The translations under genes and the position numbers were made by a program. Source: Anoplopoma fimbria (Eukaryota; Chordata; Actinopteri; Perciformes; Anoplopomatidae). From it: a stretch of 64,000 nucleotides of DNA. Location: positions 21,154,552 to 21,218,551 of the forward strand of contig NC_072472.1 of assembly GCF_027596085.1 (NCBI RefSeq), given 5' to 3'. Below the pieces are notes generated by a model. The model was not told the DNA's origin. It searched no databases and saw nothing but the letters and a program-made list of their open reading frames with translations. Positions 12,894-26,562 of this stretch are shown here, one piece after another; positions within the stretch are counted from its first letter, which is position 1; each line of letters starts with the position of its first letter.

Positions 12894-15800
12894 ACTACGT
12901 GAAAATGATATGATTATAAGAATCTGCCACCTTATATTTTTTGTTGTTGCTATATTCTTTGATAGCATACATATGCATGCTTTAACCAGTTAATGGAAAC
13001 ATGAAGTTGCGACTATAAATGCTGGATTCTTAGAAGTGTAAACTGAACACCTTTGTTTTTTTCCATGACAACAATCTTTCACTGACCTTAACCAATGTTG
13101 CGTGGGCACTGATAAACCATGTTGTCCTGTCCACATGGTCGTCAGATTGAAAACACTCAAACGATCATTTTGGGAGGCAATGGCAAATTACCTATTTTGT
13201 TGTTTAGGTTGACAGACCTGTTAGGATTCTGGACACAGCTGCAGTGTCTGGTAGGTCTTTTTCTAGGAAAAATCTAATGTCAAACACAAAGTGGTTTTTT
13301 TTTTTTTATGTTTCCTGTGGGAGAAACATTGGTTTGTGTGGAACATACAGGGAAAATGGTAGAGAGAGCATAACTGTTGTCACCTTGGCTGAGGAGACAA
13401 AGAATTGAACACCACACAAGAGACAACAATAAAGGCAGGTTTATGAAGTACAAAAGACCACGTCCGTGCCAAATGTTAACACCTGTTTTGTTGTCCCAAA
13501 GATTTAAAAAGACCTCTTGAAGATGAGATGACAGCGTGGCGTTTTTTTAGTTTTGTTTTTCATTTTTTTTAGATTTCACTAGCTTCTCTTACTGCAGCAC
13601 ATTTTGAATGTGTTTATAATTACTGTATATTGGGCTCCATGTGTCTCAAAAGATGTCCTTTCAATAAAATTTGGCAAATCTATTTTCATTGGTATGTAGT
13701 ATTCACTCTTCATCCTATGGACATTTTAAATGTAATTGTTACGCCCCTGAAAAATTGGTGGAATAATAACGGGAGTGATGTGATGCTGAGAACTTTACTG
13801 TAATGAATTTGTACAAACATACAACAGTTGACATAGGAAGAGATCCACAGGAGAGTAGAGAGTACATACCTTATTTACGTTAAAACAGTATTCAAAGTAT
13901 TAGCTGAGATATTTCTCTCATTATATCATCAAGCACAGAATAGCTTAATCTCATTACTTTCACATAAACTCTTCAAGACTCACTTAAAGTGCATAAACGT
14001 ATTATTCAGACAAAATAAATAAGATATTTCTACTAAATATTACTATCTGTATACATGTGAATTCACAAAATGCACAGCTACAACTACATCGCTAAAGCGC
14101 GGGAATTCACGTACACACACACTTCATTAAACTCATCTCTAAAGTTCGCAAAATGTAACGACAACATTCTCTTGAAACGTATTACACGTTAGACAATTTC
14201 CTACCAACATGTTAACTCTGTTCACAATCCACAACATACCTGAAAAATGGGGATAAATAATCAAATTATGACGTGATGCAGTTTCCTCAGTAAGAACTGT
14301 ACTGTAATGAAGAAAAGATTGCGGTCTCCCCTCGGTATGTAGGCGGAGACCAAAGCAATGATCTCAGACTCAAGATCAAGACCACTATGTAGATCACAGT
14401 TTAACACTATTATACCTTAAATTATACAATAAAAAACAAAGTAAACTATGTAAGAAAAACACCATTCTAGCATTTTAACCACTTATAAACAAATGATGAA
14501 ATTTAACTCTTTCATAACTTTAAAGTTTTAGTAAACCCTTTTGTTATTTATGAATTATCTTTTCAACCAAATCACAGATTTTAACATAACAGACCATGAA
14601 TTCACCATTTTCTGTAACTTGTAAAAGTGCATATTCTTCAACTTGTCACATAATGAAAGATTAAAGGACTGATTAAAGGAATGCAATTTTAGGTTTTATG
14701 ATATACATTTCTTTACTATGAGAGAGGTATTGTTTATTTTTTCAAACCAAGGATATGTTAATGTTTTTGTCAGTCAGAGCAAGCAAACATTATTGAAACT
14801 TAAGTAGGATACGAGATCATGACGGGTGTGCGAAACAAATTAAGGACTTTCACCCAGGTGACCGTTGTTCGTGTCTCATGTTATACTAAAAGTATATGTT
14901 GATTTTACGCTTGTTAAGGACGTCCTCTAAGAGCGTTTGTTATTAACTTACACTACTAACATTGTTACATTACCATTTCAACACAAACTCTGATCTTTTT
15001 TCATTTCATAAGCGTTAAGCACGTTGCATTGTGCTTTTCTCCAAGCGTGATACAAGGCTGATATGAACATAGTTATGAAACCGTAATTTTGGTTCTGGAG
15101 TGTCAACAGCCAACATACCCTGTGGTTTGCAGAAAAATACAATGGCAACATTTTTTCTGGCGACTTTTGTTGAGGATTCAACACACTCATATGCACAAAG
15201 CATAACAATCAATGACATCGACTTCATAAAAGCCTCTGTCATTTCCCTGTCAGCTGCTATGGATTTACAAAGACCACACAAAGGCAAACACAGTCATTTA
15301 GCTTTCTGGCAAATTAATATGTGCAATCATCCTGGCTTACATTGTGTTTGCCAATCGTGATATGCCACTAAGCACAATATTTACAAGAAAAAACTGATTG
15401 TACAGCCCCGCACAGTGTCTCACATGTGCAGGATTTTCCATTGAGAGGGTTGATGACAGCAATCTCTTTGTCTCGCTAATGTTTGTGTAGGCAGTCTTCT
15501 TGGATGCAAATTCCAATATTTGAAAAGAGGAACAGCCTGGAAATGACAACGCCAAGTGATTCTGCCTTCTATAATATTCACATTAGGAATGGAACTGCCT
15601 TCACCCGGCTGGAGATATTGGCAAAGAAAAATTAGCAAATTCTCTTGTTAAAAAAAGCACAAAAGCTCTGTAAATCATGCTTATAGACTATTGATTGAGA
15701 TTAATGATAGGCTTTTGGGAATGAACTCTAAAACAATAAGCCATTACATTGGGTAATTGATCATTTGAAAAAATCTATAGCAATCCTTTCCACAGGCAGG

Positions 15801-16964
15801 AATGGTCCATAATTTATTAACAGCTTGGCATACTAGTTTGCAAGACTGAGAAGTTGAGATTCACAACGAGGAAAATCCACTGCTGACTTGTAACATCAAG
15901 TCAATGGACATTCCCTGATGTCTCACAAGGCCATTCCGTTTCAATTTACGATAACCACATGTTTAAAGCGGCTCCCTTAATTGGGGAGAAAAACTGTTTT
16001 CCTTGAAATGTAACAGAGAATACAGTTTAGTTGTATGCGAATGTGATATATATATATATTGTAGAACTACAATTAGGTCAGGGTCACAGGTGAACAAATT
16101 ATGCACCATGTCTTGTGTATTTCAGAAAGTGATTAAGTGCAGTTATGCATTGCAGGATTCAAATTACAGTAAGGGTACAATTACTTGATTCAATTCGACA
16201 CAAAATACATTTCATGTCCTTGCAAACCTTAGTCAAGGTCCCTATAATTAAAGTATGATGATGGTGGGCATAATTTGAATCAGTGTCACAGTAAATGGAA
16301 CATATAATCATGTCTGGTCAATGATCCTGTACAATCATTTCGTTGTGGACTAGGAAGACTTCTCTAGTGTCTTGCAGTTCAGGCAAATTGAACTCGCCCA
16401 GATTTCTCCTTCTCAATGCCGCAAACAACTTTCAAATGTGGGTGCTGGAAACCATGCTGATGACCCAGAAAGAGGTATTATGGTGTCATTAAAAAGAAAG
16501 AGTAATTTGAGATCTCATGTGATGATTATAAGCCCAGTGACAAAGTTCAAAGATTTGTCTGTATCTTCAATTGCTCCTGATTATATTCTAACTTCTATTC
16601 ACTTCCAAAAGGAACAGCAGAGTCAAGGATAGCTAGGCTGCATGAAAATTCAGAGAGCAGATCTAAGTGGCCTCATTTTGCAGGAGGGAAGCTGGGCTTT
16701 CACAGACTACTGCAGGGCAACAACATCGCTACATCCAGTATGTCCACACACCCTGCTGCCAATAAGGCCTTTTGAAAATCTGCAAGCACACAAAACACTT
16801 TAATCATCAGAGGAACATAAAGTCACATAACCGGCGATCAAAGGTTGGATTAGTAAGAATATTAAATATGATTATAATGCATCTTGCTGGGTTGATGGAT
16901 ATCTTAAGTTTTTGATAGAGGGAGTAGTTGGATTTTGCTATCTTATCCTTGTTTCTGTCATGCT

Positions 16965-16965
<1 letters not shown>
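12894..16965. other. Non-coding, mostly nothing recognised
   Basis: AT-rich intergenic DNA. Between 13735 and 14380 there are two loosely similar stretches (GTGATG... ACTGTAATGAA), too weak to call. A short TA run occurs near 16045. A short segment at 15110-15165 resembles 22560-22615 (both with TACAATGGCAACA). No coding evidence was seen. Confidence 0.4.
14819..14925 (+). repeat. Dispersed repeat R3, copy 2
   Basis: The core ACTTTCACCCAGGTGACC, then GTGTCTCATG and GTTGATTTTACG, matches the copy at 8325-8413 and the inverted copy at 37681-37756. No coding capacity. Confidence 0.45.

Positions 16966-17016
<51 letters not shown>
16966..17016 (+). repeat. (GT)n microsatellite
   Basis: About 25 uninterrupted GT units. 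The open frames across it on both strands are repeat artefacts. Confidence 0.95.
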
Positions 17017-17017
<1 letters not shown>

Positions 17018-17493
17018 ACATGGAGGCTCTGTCAGTCTCCCTCTGAGGCACATAGTGCTGAGACTGACATGAAGGACGCAGCAGAGGAAAACTAGTCTTG
17101 CCAATAGTTCTTGACAACAACACCACCAGACTGCAGCGCATTGCGAGAACCATGAGCCGCTACTTGATGAAGCGCCCCAGCAACTGACATCAAACTGATT
17201 TGCTGGCTCGAGTCTGAGGCACTGAGTTGCAAATCGACTGAACTCCAGCAATCCTTTTTACGAGAGGAGAACTTGAGGCCGTGCTGACCAAAATGGCTGA
17301 GAGAGCAAAGAGGAATCTAACGTTCAAAATAAGTCATTTGCCTTTCGAGATGGTTTTGTTTATTATTGAAATTAATTGTTTAATACCAGTCAGATATGTT
17401 GTTGTGGCAGCGTGTCTTTGTTCCCTCAGTCTTATGATCCTTCAGATTAGTACCACCCAGGATGCCAATCTCACTCCTAATGCTTAAACCTAA

Positions 17494-17650
17494 GGGCTAA
17501 GGGAACATAGGGCTAAGGGAACATGGGACTGAGGTGAAATAGGGCTCGGGGAACATTTGGCTGTGCGAAGATAGGATTGAGGGAACATAGGTCTAAGGTT
17601 GCAGGGGGCTGAGGGAATATTGTCCTGATGGGGAACATAGGGCTGACCCC
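17494..17650 (+). repeat. Degenerate minisatellite
   Basis: About eight imperfect tandem units built on GGGCTAAGGGAACATA, with unit length drifting between about 16 and 23 bases. Units are diverged, so it is old or subject to little homogenisation. Confidence 0.75.
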
Positions 17651-18336
17651 ATCGTACGGTGTCTATCAAAGCAATAAAGAATATGACAGTGTTTTATATT
17701 ACCCGTATGACAGTTATAAATCAGTTATACTTTTGCACATGTTCTGCTATATTTATTTCTTAATAAACTAAAGTAAAGTACAATGTACTAACCATTATTT
17801 GCTATTCTAAATTATCTTTCTCCTCCTAACCTTATGATTATGGTAATCAAAATAAATGTATTATTTAAGGTATATCCTTTTTCTTTAAATATTATCTGAT
17901 GCATATAATTCAAAGTCTTGAATATTTTTTTGCAAAAACTTGCAGGTCCTTTGAAATAGCCCTACTGGTAGACTGGAAATGGAATCTTGCAATGCAAATA
18001 TTATTCCTGGGTTTTAATCACTTGTTTAAATCTGCCTGGTCGGCTCTTCAACGTGGCTTTAATCTAATGTAGTTTAGCATAAGGAAACATCATGCGCCAC
18101 ACAGATAGTCAGTCATGACTATCTGCACAGGTAATCCTATCTCTGAACTCCAGGACACAACCTTGTGCATGTAACTCCAGCACACAATTGTCAGTATTAC
18201 ATGGTATTGCACTCCCTGTCATATAATTCAATGAATAGTTTGAAATGTTTGGATCAAGCTTATTTGCGTATTAAGCTTTTATCCTTATCTTTGCATTTAT
18301 AATCTTGATCTTTAAACCCTGGAAACTTTGTCATAC
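17651..18336. other. Non-coding, nothing recognised
   Basis: AT-rich sequence between the minisatellite and a duplicated block; no exon or element recognised. Confidence 0.4.
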
Positions 18337-18892
18337 GGTCCCAAAATGTGTAGTATTGTTTTACATAGTAGTAGTACTTCCATTTTAATCTCTGGCAGTA
18401 AGTACTACAAAAGTTACTCAGAATGTGAGGCTGTGCTCATTTCCTGAAAGCAGTTCATATCAGTGCAGTCCCAGTACATAAAAACTCATAAAAGTCTCAG
18501 TAGAAATGATTTCTTGTTATTTTTATGGTATCCCTACATCTTTTGCTGGTCTAATAATTCTCTAAAAGAAAATGTTGAACCTTTTTCTTTCATAATCAAT
18601 TTGACAAACCTTCAGTTTGTGGAAAACAAACACTATGTAAATAATTCTGGACATTTATAATCCCACATTGACACACTTATGATGTGCTCCAGACAGTTTT
18701 TGACCTCCTACTAGGAAAAAGTACAATAGAACGCCACTCAAATTGAGATTTCCTATTTGTATAAGTAAATCCATATACTGTGGGCGCAGTTGTCTGACGT
18801 CACTCACGATGGAAGCACACACTGTAAATGGCAAAACATGAACTAAAGGCAAAATTTATTATATTTGCCTGTATTTAATAAAAAATAACACA
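18337..18892 (+). repeat. Duplicated block A, copy 1
   Basis: This roughly 550-bp segment is colinear with 20711-21236. Shared landmarks are GTAGTATTGTTTTA, AGTAGTAGTACTTCCATT, GTGCTCATTTC, TCAGTGCAGTCCC, TTCTGGACATTTA, TGATGTGCTCCAGACAGTTT and GCCTGTATTTAATAAAAAAT. The shared order over the whole length shows a common origin. I cannot tell whether it is a segmental duplication or two insertions of an unknown element. Confidence 0.7.
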
Positions 18893-20017
18893 TTTTATCA
18901 TATTATAAAAGTCAGCCATGGTTTTTGTTTATGTTTGGCGTTGTGCAGCCCAAACACTTAGGTCGAAAATTAGATTTTTTTTAACTGGGAAAATTACGAC
19001 CTCTGTGTTGTCTGGAAGGCAGCACTGCTCTTGGTCCAAGCCCCGTTACTCCTCATATTTTGTTTTTCTCAGTGAACACATCCATGATTTAGAAAAAGGC
19101 CAACACAGATAGTTGGTAGAGGAGATAGCACGGTGCTCTGATGCTTGAGGAAAATAGCGTAAAGGATGAGCCAGATGTGGATGTTTATCTACGGAAACAG
19201 AAGCCGTATTTGAGAAAGTGCCACATGGTGTCACTTTGAGGTTTCAGTCAAGAGAAACACTAAGTCTGCCTTTTGCTGTTCGGAGCCACTGGATGAATAG
19301 CTGGATCGACTTGAGGCCCAGAGCATGTTATCAGTAGAACAAGAGCGCGACAGAGACACACATGACAGAGCCAATGAGCATCACCTGTAATGCCAACACA
19401 TGTAAGCATGCTTCATTCCACAAACCTAAAACACTGCCTGATATGTACGACGTGCCGTGCAATGAATACCTACAGAGCAAACAACTAGGTATTCTACTAT
19501 GCAGGGTTTGAGGTGTTCTACCTTTCCTTGTTGGCAGGAACAGACTTAATCCCTCGGGCCTTGAATAACGTCACCTAATCAGTAAAAGTCTGAGAACAGA
19601 TGCGCAAAACTGGATGAGCTTCTCAGTTATTTTGGACAGGTAGTGTTTAGGAGGCAAAAGCAGGTTCACCTCGAGCACCTAGATATAGTGAAACCTTTTA
19701 TGTAGCGGATATATTCTCCTTTAGATAGGCAGTTGTTTGACGTCAGTCATGGTTTAAAAAAAAAAAAGAGACAAACTGTGGGTCACATTGATTCTTTAAA
19801 ATAAAAATAAAAAATCAACGCTACCGTTACCGTCACCTTCAAAACCGTGCTTAACATTCCAAAGTGCTCTTGAAAATCTTTCACAGGCTCAACATGCAGC
19901 ATCACTGTAGCCTTTGATGGCTAATCATCCCATTGATGTATAAAGATATAGAATACAAGGACATCAATCAGAGCACATAAATATATACAGAGCAGCTGTC
20001 TGTCTACCGCCTTATAT

Positions 20018-20020
<3 letters not shown>

Positions 20021-20053
<33 letters not shown>
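20021..20053 (+). repeat. (CA)n microsatellite
   Basis: About 16 CA units next to an AT-rich stretch. Confidence 0.95.
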
Positions 20054-20054
<1 letters not shown>

Positions 20055-20513
20055 CTGCATGACTCCTCTAGCTGTGATGTATTTGGACTGTTGACAGATG
20101 AAATAGATGCAGATGGGCTCACACTCTGCACATTTATATCAGTCTTCCCTTCTCTCCTTTCCTCCCTCCATTTCTCTCTCCCTTAAGCAAGTCATCAGTC
20201 AACATGGAGGTTTCACTCAGCAACATCAAGTGGCACGATATCTATTGTATGGGGTCGACGTACAATCTCCGGTCAGAAGCAACCAAACGGATTTCTGCAG
20301 TCCACTTCATTTAAACCACAATTGCGGAACCCGATGCGCCAATAAAATCTGCAACGTATCACCTGCTCCTGCAAGGGAAAATGAACAGGTCTGAGAGCTT
20401 TTCATGCGAGCCTCCCTCTTGAGTGGTAGGTGAGGAAAACAGGAAATGAAAATCAAAATTGGTAAATGCCTTATCTTTAGTGCAAAGGGGGGGACAGAAT
20501 AGCACAAAGAATA

Positions 20514-20711
20514 CAACACTCACTATCAGCACAACAAAACCCATGAAGCTTAATCTACCAGGCAGCAATAGGGCGTGTGTTATGTAGCAGACGTGCCAAT
20601 CGGGTTGGCCATTGTGTGTCCAAAAAAAGCAATGTCAGGGGAATTCTACAAATTGAGAATTGGGGAAACAACAAAGCTTGCTTCAAAGAGAATAAATATT
20701 TATTAGCAAAG
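20514..20711 (+). repeat. Duplicated block B, copy 1
   Basis: This block matches 21430-21618: CACT-TCAGCA, CCCATGAAGC, ATCTACCAGGCAGCAAT, GGGCGTGTGTTATGTAG, CAGGGGAATTCTACAAATTG, GAGAATAAATAT-TATTAGCAA. It abuts the second copy of block A, so B and A together form a compound unit that was partly repeated about 915 bp downstream. Confidence 0.7.
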
Positions 20712-21236
20712 GTCCAAAAGTTTGTAGTATTGTTTTAAGCAGTAGTAGTACTTCCATTAAAATCCCTGGCAGTCAGTATAGTATACTAGAACAGTAGAGA
20801 AAGGCGAGAGCTTTTGTCAGCGTCTCAGAATGTGAGGATGTGCTCATTTCGTGGTAGCAGTTTGTATCAGTGCAGTCCCTTTATCTTTAATACTCAACTT
20901 GAGATTTGTGAGCAAATAAATTATCTGTTTGTCATCTATCACAAGTGGAACCTTCTGTTGGTGGAAAGAAAACACTAGATAAAACATTCTGGACATTTAA
21001 AATCCGACAAAGGCATACTCATGATGTGCTCCAGACAGTTTATGACCTCCTTCTAGAAGAATACAATGGGCTGCAGTCAAAGAGTTCCTCTTTGTGAACT
21101 TAAAAGTGTATCCATGTACCTGGACTCAGTTGTCAAAGACAACACAATGATGGAAGCGCACATTGTAAATGGTAAACCATAAACTTAAAGTCAACGTTAA
21201 GTTTATTTGCCTGTATTTAATAAAAAATAATACACA
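20711..21236 (+). repeat. Duplicated block A, copy 2
   Basis: Diverged second copy of the segment at 18337-18892, with small insertions such as the stretch near 20785-20820 that copy 1 lacks. It directly follows block B copy 1. No coding capacity. Confidence 0.7.
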
Positions 21237-21429
21237 TAATCACATAATAAAAACTGTTCTGTATATAAATTAATTTGACTATATGTTGCCATGTCATTAG
21301 GCAGCTGGTTACGGTAAACATCTCTGAATGTTATCTTCTCTGCACAAAGGTTATTCAGTACAACCTCAAAATAGCAATCCCCCCCAGGTGTTCTTATTCT
21401 TGTAGTCATTTTCAGACACAAAGAAAACA

Positions 21430-21618
21430 AGACTCACTCTCAGCAAAAACAAAATACCCATGAAGCGAAATCTACCAGGCAGCAATTGGGCGTGTGTTAT
21501 GTAGAGAATGTGCCAATGAGTCCATTGTATGTTGGATGCACTGAAACAAAAGCAATTTCAGGGGAATTCTACAAATTGTAAATCAGGATACAACATGAGA
21601 ATAAATATGTATTAGCAA
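21430..21618 (+). repeat. Duplicated block B, copy 2
   Basis: Second copy of the block at 20514-20711, in the same orientation. No third copy of block A follows it, so the array ends here or decayed. Confidence 0.7.
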
Positions 21619-22919
21619 CGCCAAGCTGTGTCAAGGTGAAGGCCTTTACCAGGGTTTCTGAAACAGTTAATTAAAAAAGCAGATATCAATTCATGAGACT
21701 GAATTCAACATTAGAGACACTTGAAATGAGAGCCATGCAGAAACACAGGATTGGATCATGTGATGGGTAGCATACCAGTGTGAAAAGTACTTTATTTAAC
21801 TAATGTGTCAACCACAAGGAAAAGATGTAAAGGTCCCAAGTGCAGAGACTCAGAACCTCAGTATGTTTTAAAGATTTATTCACTGCAGACTCAAAAACAG
21901 GTTCTGCCCTCGACACATTGGTGTTGTCTGTTGTGCAGGGTTTTGCAACACTGAGTCTACAAAGGTAGCATGCGGCAGAACACTCCCACACAATCCTACA
22001 AAGTGCTGTGCTGCATCTTATTACTGGAAAAAAAAATGACTATTGTGTAGCTCTCGACCCAATCAAGTCACCAGCAAAGAAATGTTGCCATTGTACATTA
22101 CTACAAACAAAGGTATACGTTGAATTCAGTAATTCTGAACTAAAAATCCTTTTCATATGTTTCGTATCATCTTCCTGCCACGCTTGCAGAAAATGCATGA
22201 TGCCAAGTGGTTAACTTTGTGATATCATTGGTTAGGGTTAGGTTTAGGCAACAGAACTACTTAAGTTTAGATAAGAGAAAATATATTAAGATAATAATGC
22301 AATAATGAATAACAGTAAAAACGTAACTCCCGATATGAAAAACAACTTAACTTAGTAAACCATCCAGTAAACGTAACATCATGTAATAAACGTAAAAAAA
22401 TGTACTTTTAGTTTCACACGGGTCACAAACAGTGAAAGTCCACCACCCCTCCCACCAATCTTTAGTGGACTGTTTTGCTTATTATACCCATTATCATACC
22501 ATATAACAACAGTCCCTCGATATACTACGTCACTTGCTGTAACCGAATGAGAAAACGTCCACATTCAACATATCCATGGTTAGCAGAAACGTACAATGGC
22601 AACAGTTTTTCATGGATTGCTTTGAATAAAGTAAATGGCACACGCAGATATTCCTGTGCAATGTGAGTTATTTGATAAATTGGTTCGGCTCTCTCCAACT
22701 GATACCACTGGACAACACGCCTAATTGAATTTGCTGCTACAAGGCAGAGGTCAAACTGTTTCCAACTGTTCCACTCATGCAAATGAGTTTGGGTCTTTGA
22801 AGATCGTCCGACATCAGACTGAACGAGCCCGACACATTCTCCGCCTCCTGAAGAGCTGCACAACGATGTGCCTGATTCAGCATGCGCAGTTACACCACCG
22901 ACCTGCTATCATTAAAAAA

Positions 22920-23000
22920 AAATGAACTGTGGTGTCCGACACCAAATTTCCCCGCTGCGGGACTAATAAAGGATTATCTTATCTATCTTATCTTATCTTC
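22920..23000 (+). mobile_element. LINE 3' tail with (TTATC)n
   Basis: AAATTTCCCCGCTGCGGGAC, then TAATAAAGGATTATCTTATC and further TTATC-type units, is the 3' end of a common fish LINE family. The same sequence occurs on the other strand at 53155-53260. The upstream 22680-22919 may be the remainder of the 3' region (LRLLKSCTTM-like words) but is too decayed to define. Confidence 0.7.
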
Positions 23001-26000
23001 TCTTGCGTCTCTTGCAGGGATTGAGGCCTGGTACAGTCTCGTTCTGTATGTGAGATAATTTTAGACTCTTGACAATATCAGTAATGGGAAATATAGGACA
23101 GATACAAATATACCTCCTTGCACTTCAAATCTGTCTGAAGATCCATCATCCGACACCGAACTGGACATCTGGGATGTTTTTAACAGCTTTCCCCTGAAGG
23201 CATTCCTTGCATTTTTTGATCTTTTAACACCAAAATGTGTGCATAGCCTAAGGAGACTGCACACACCATTTACTGATACACTAGTGAAGGCAGATAAGGA
23301 GCTGGTGCTGGTGAAGGGATGTTGACTGCTTGATTGCAATTACTACAGACTGACGCAAGGGACTGAGCAGTGTGTGTGGTGGATGAAATGTAAAATGACT
23401 AGCACGAGGATTAAATAACTTGTATTACTGCCGGGTTATGTTTACACATCAGTTAGTTTGTTTGTCTGTCTGTTGGCAGGAAATGTCAAGAGCCTAAGAA
23501 CAGATTTCCAATGAAATCTGGTGGACAGATTGGACCTATTGATTGGATTTTGGTTGTCATCTGGGCCTGGGATTTACGCCATTTAGAGAATTACCATTTT
23601 CTAGCCAACATAATGAAACTAACAAAAGTAGACTTGATATCAAATCCTAAGAATATGCTTGCAGAGTCCAAAAAGTGATGGCAAGTTGGAGAATGGTCCA
23701 GTGTTGGCAGCTTTATATATCTTTCACTGTGTTTGAACTCCATTTTGTTCAAATATCTCAAAAATTAAAAAAAAACACAAAAAACATGAAGCAAGATTGG
23801 TGGAGCATAACCATCACAACACCAAAACTATGTATATAAAAAAGGAAGAAGCAGCAGTAAATATCATCATTATTACAGTTGTGTCTATGTGTGTGCATGT
23901 CTCAGCACTTGCTCTCACTAATGTGATGTCAGTTCTTTTTAAAAAAACGGCTTATTATTTTTGGGGTATGTGGCATAAATGAGTAAATGAGTAAATGAAT
24001 AAATGAATAAATGAGCTGAAATGATAATGTCACACTCACTCAACACTCTGCAGTGATGGAGTAGAGAAGAGATACATCCACCTGTCAGGACATTATCAAT
24101 GTCAGCAGTTGACAGCACTGACTGAAATACAATGTCATCATACCCTGTGTCGTCCCACATCCTTACCTGCTGACAGCTGTTCTTGACTTTGGCACCTGAG
24201 GTAAGCGGCTTGCCAGCACGATGAGTCAGCAGTGAAGGGCGGACTGGAGTCACACTGGAGGTCAGACTTGGCCTTATGTTCCGTAAATGTAGTTTCAATC
24301 ACATAAAAGGTTCATGTAAAGTAGCATTCTGCAACTTTTCACATAAAAACTTTTTTTTGTCATGACAGTTGTAGATGTTAGCATTAAATAATTATTCAGT
24401 GGTATTAAAATTAAAACAACGGTTTGTTTTTTTATTCGTTTTATCTAAAGATGTCATTCAAGAGTCCAGAGGTATATGAGCAGACTTTAAGGTGACGAGG
24501 GGTCCTCAGAGACAGACCTGATGTAGATCTGTCTGTCCTCTGTCTATGATACTCCATGTCCTTCTGTCTAAGAAACCAGGTTCATACTGCTGAGCAATTC
24601 AACTCATTTGTTCAGCCTCACTCGTTTCGAAGGGCAACAGTTCTTGTTTGATAAAATAATGTGTCATAAAATGTGGGTTTTACCTGCTTTTGCTTCCAAG
24701 ACTAATTGTGAACATATGTTAGTAATGAACCCCTGCACTATTATATTATCAGCTTCTACTGCTGCTAGATGACTTACACTGAGTAAGACTAGAATCAGCA
24801 AGAATATTCAGCTTGTGCTTGATACGTCTTCTTCATTTATTCAGCCTCAGATGGTGTCAGATCATTATCTCACTGCTGGCTCTTGCATATGTTTTATGAG
24901 GAAAGTTGAGCTTCATAGAGGGAGTGTGATGATTTGTAGATGTTCTACAAGAATGTCTGAGATTTTAAGGAAAATATCCCCAACAACTTAATGGGAGAGT
25001 GAATACACAGGTAAGTTCGAAAATGCCATCTTTTTCATGTACATGACGGTGTTGCCCTTTTTTGCATTTCCTGCAGCAGCAACGGTGCTTTGTGAGATAA
25101 GAAATGACTGAGCACTTAGCATTGGAAGTGTTAGCCAACATGGCTAAACAAAGAAAGGAGGGCCACTCAACCCGAAAAGAGACTCAGAGATGGAAGCATG
25201 CTTAAAAAGAAAACCTGTGAGTCAAACGTAGAGTGAACATTTTATTCCGGCTCTCCATGCTGAGAGGGGTCAATGAGGACTGCCGCAGGTTCGGCTCTTT
25301 TTTTTCTTTTCTGGTTCCTCTAATTAGCCACAGTCTATTATTAAATTAAATGATGGAGTACACTGTGTAAAACCACTGAAGCAAAGGCTTATTAAACTAT
25401 TAAAGATCTTGCTAAAATCTATAATAGAATTTTGAGTAAATATGTGGACATATATTGGGTAAATTTCTCACCTAAAGAAATGTGCCCTTGTTGTATTGTA
25501 TTATGTCCCACTATAATCTCACCCTTCCCTGACAGACAGCCATGGCCTTTCAAGGCTCCTCTAATCACTCCGACAACAACATAAAAACTGCTTGTGTGTG
25601 TGTTTTTTCTGCTCCGTGTGGCCATCACTTCTGATTTAAGGTTCCGTCTCCATTAAGTGGCCTTGTGAGCAAGGAGGTGAGCTACAGTAGATCAATTATG
25701 TCACGAACTGGAGGTCACCTCAGCTGTGCTTACTGGTTTACTATCAGCTCCTGTCTTGCACGCTGTCAACACTTTAAAACTCACTTTAAATTCCTCAAGA
25801 ATCTGATTCCATAGAAGTCTGACCTTGGCTCCTTTACAGCCAGCAATCTAAATGGCCAAACAGGGTATTAGTAAATCCATAACACAGCAGAAGCCTGCTG
25901 TATTTCATGTTAGCTATTACTGGACATGAACACGGCATTCCATCATCACTTAAAAAAATCAGTTTCCTTACACATCTGCACTAATTAGATGGTAGTGTGG

Positions 26001-26555
26001 ACAGTCACAGAGCAGCCCAGTCCCCTCTTCTCTCAGTAGCCCACAACACATAGGTTAGAGGTTCAAAGTTTTTGTCATTATGCAATACAGCGTTTCACAA
26101 TGAAGCACAGTTGTAGTCCCATCCATAAACACACAGAGATTAAAATAATGTAAAATGGAAGTTGAATTGCAAAAAAGGCGTAAGGTAGTAGTAGGGAATG
26201 ATGTTAGTGCAAAGGTAACGTTGTGGTAAACTGCATAAGAAGACCAACATAACACTTCAGTTCAATAGGAATTTCATAGATGCAGTGCAATGTATAGAAC
26301 AGTGCACAATGTAGATCATGCATGTCTGTATCTCTTGCCAGATAACAGCAGCGTGTGACAGTATTGCCTGTTAATATCCTTTGTGCAGGTACCTCACCTC
26401 AACGATATCACTGATGCTAAGTTGATGGGTACCAATGAAGTTCTTGGTGTTTTGATCACCTGCTGCAGAGCCCTCATTACTATAGAGTCGTCATTACTAT
26501 ACACAGTGGAAAGAAAAAATATGAGTGCAAACTTATCTGATGTTGTATCCATTCC
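23001..26555. other. Non-coding, nothing firm
   Basis: AT-rich DNA without recognisable exons. A short imperfect tandem of AAATGAAT/AAATGAGT units lies at 23979-24014. The stretch near 23450-23600 has wording typical of anonymous fish repeats. The 119-codon minus-strand frame at 23939-24298 runs through the tandem repeat and is not credible. Confidence 0.4.
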
Positions 26556-26562
26556 TGTTAAG

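Noticed and set aside
17494..17650. Regularly spaced short repeats, considered as a CRISPR-like array
   Set aside because: Units are contiguous and diverged without unique spacers, and the genome is vertebrate; it is a minisatellite.
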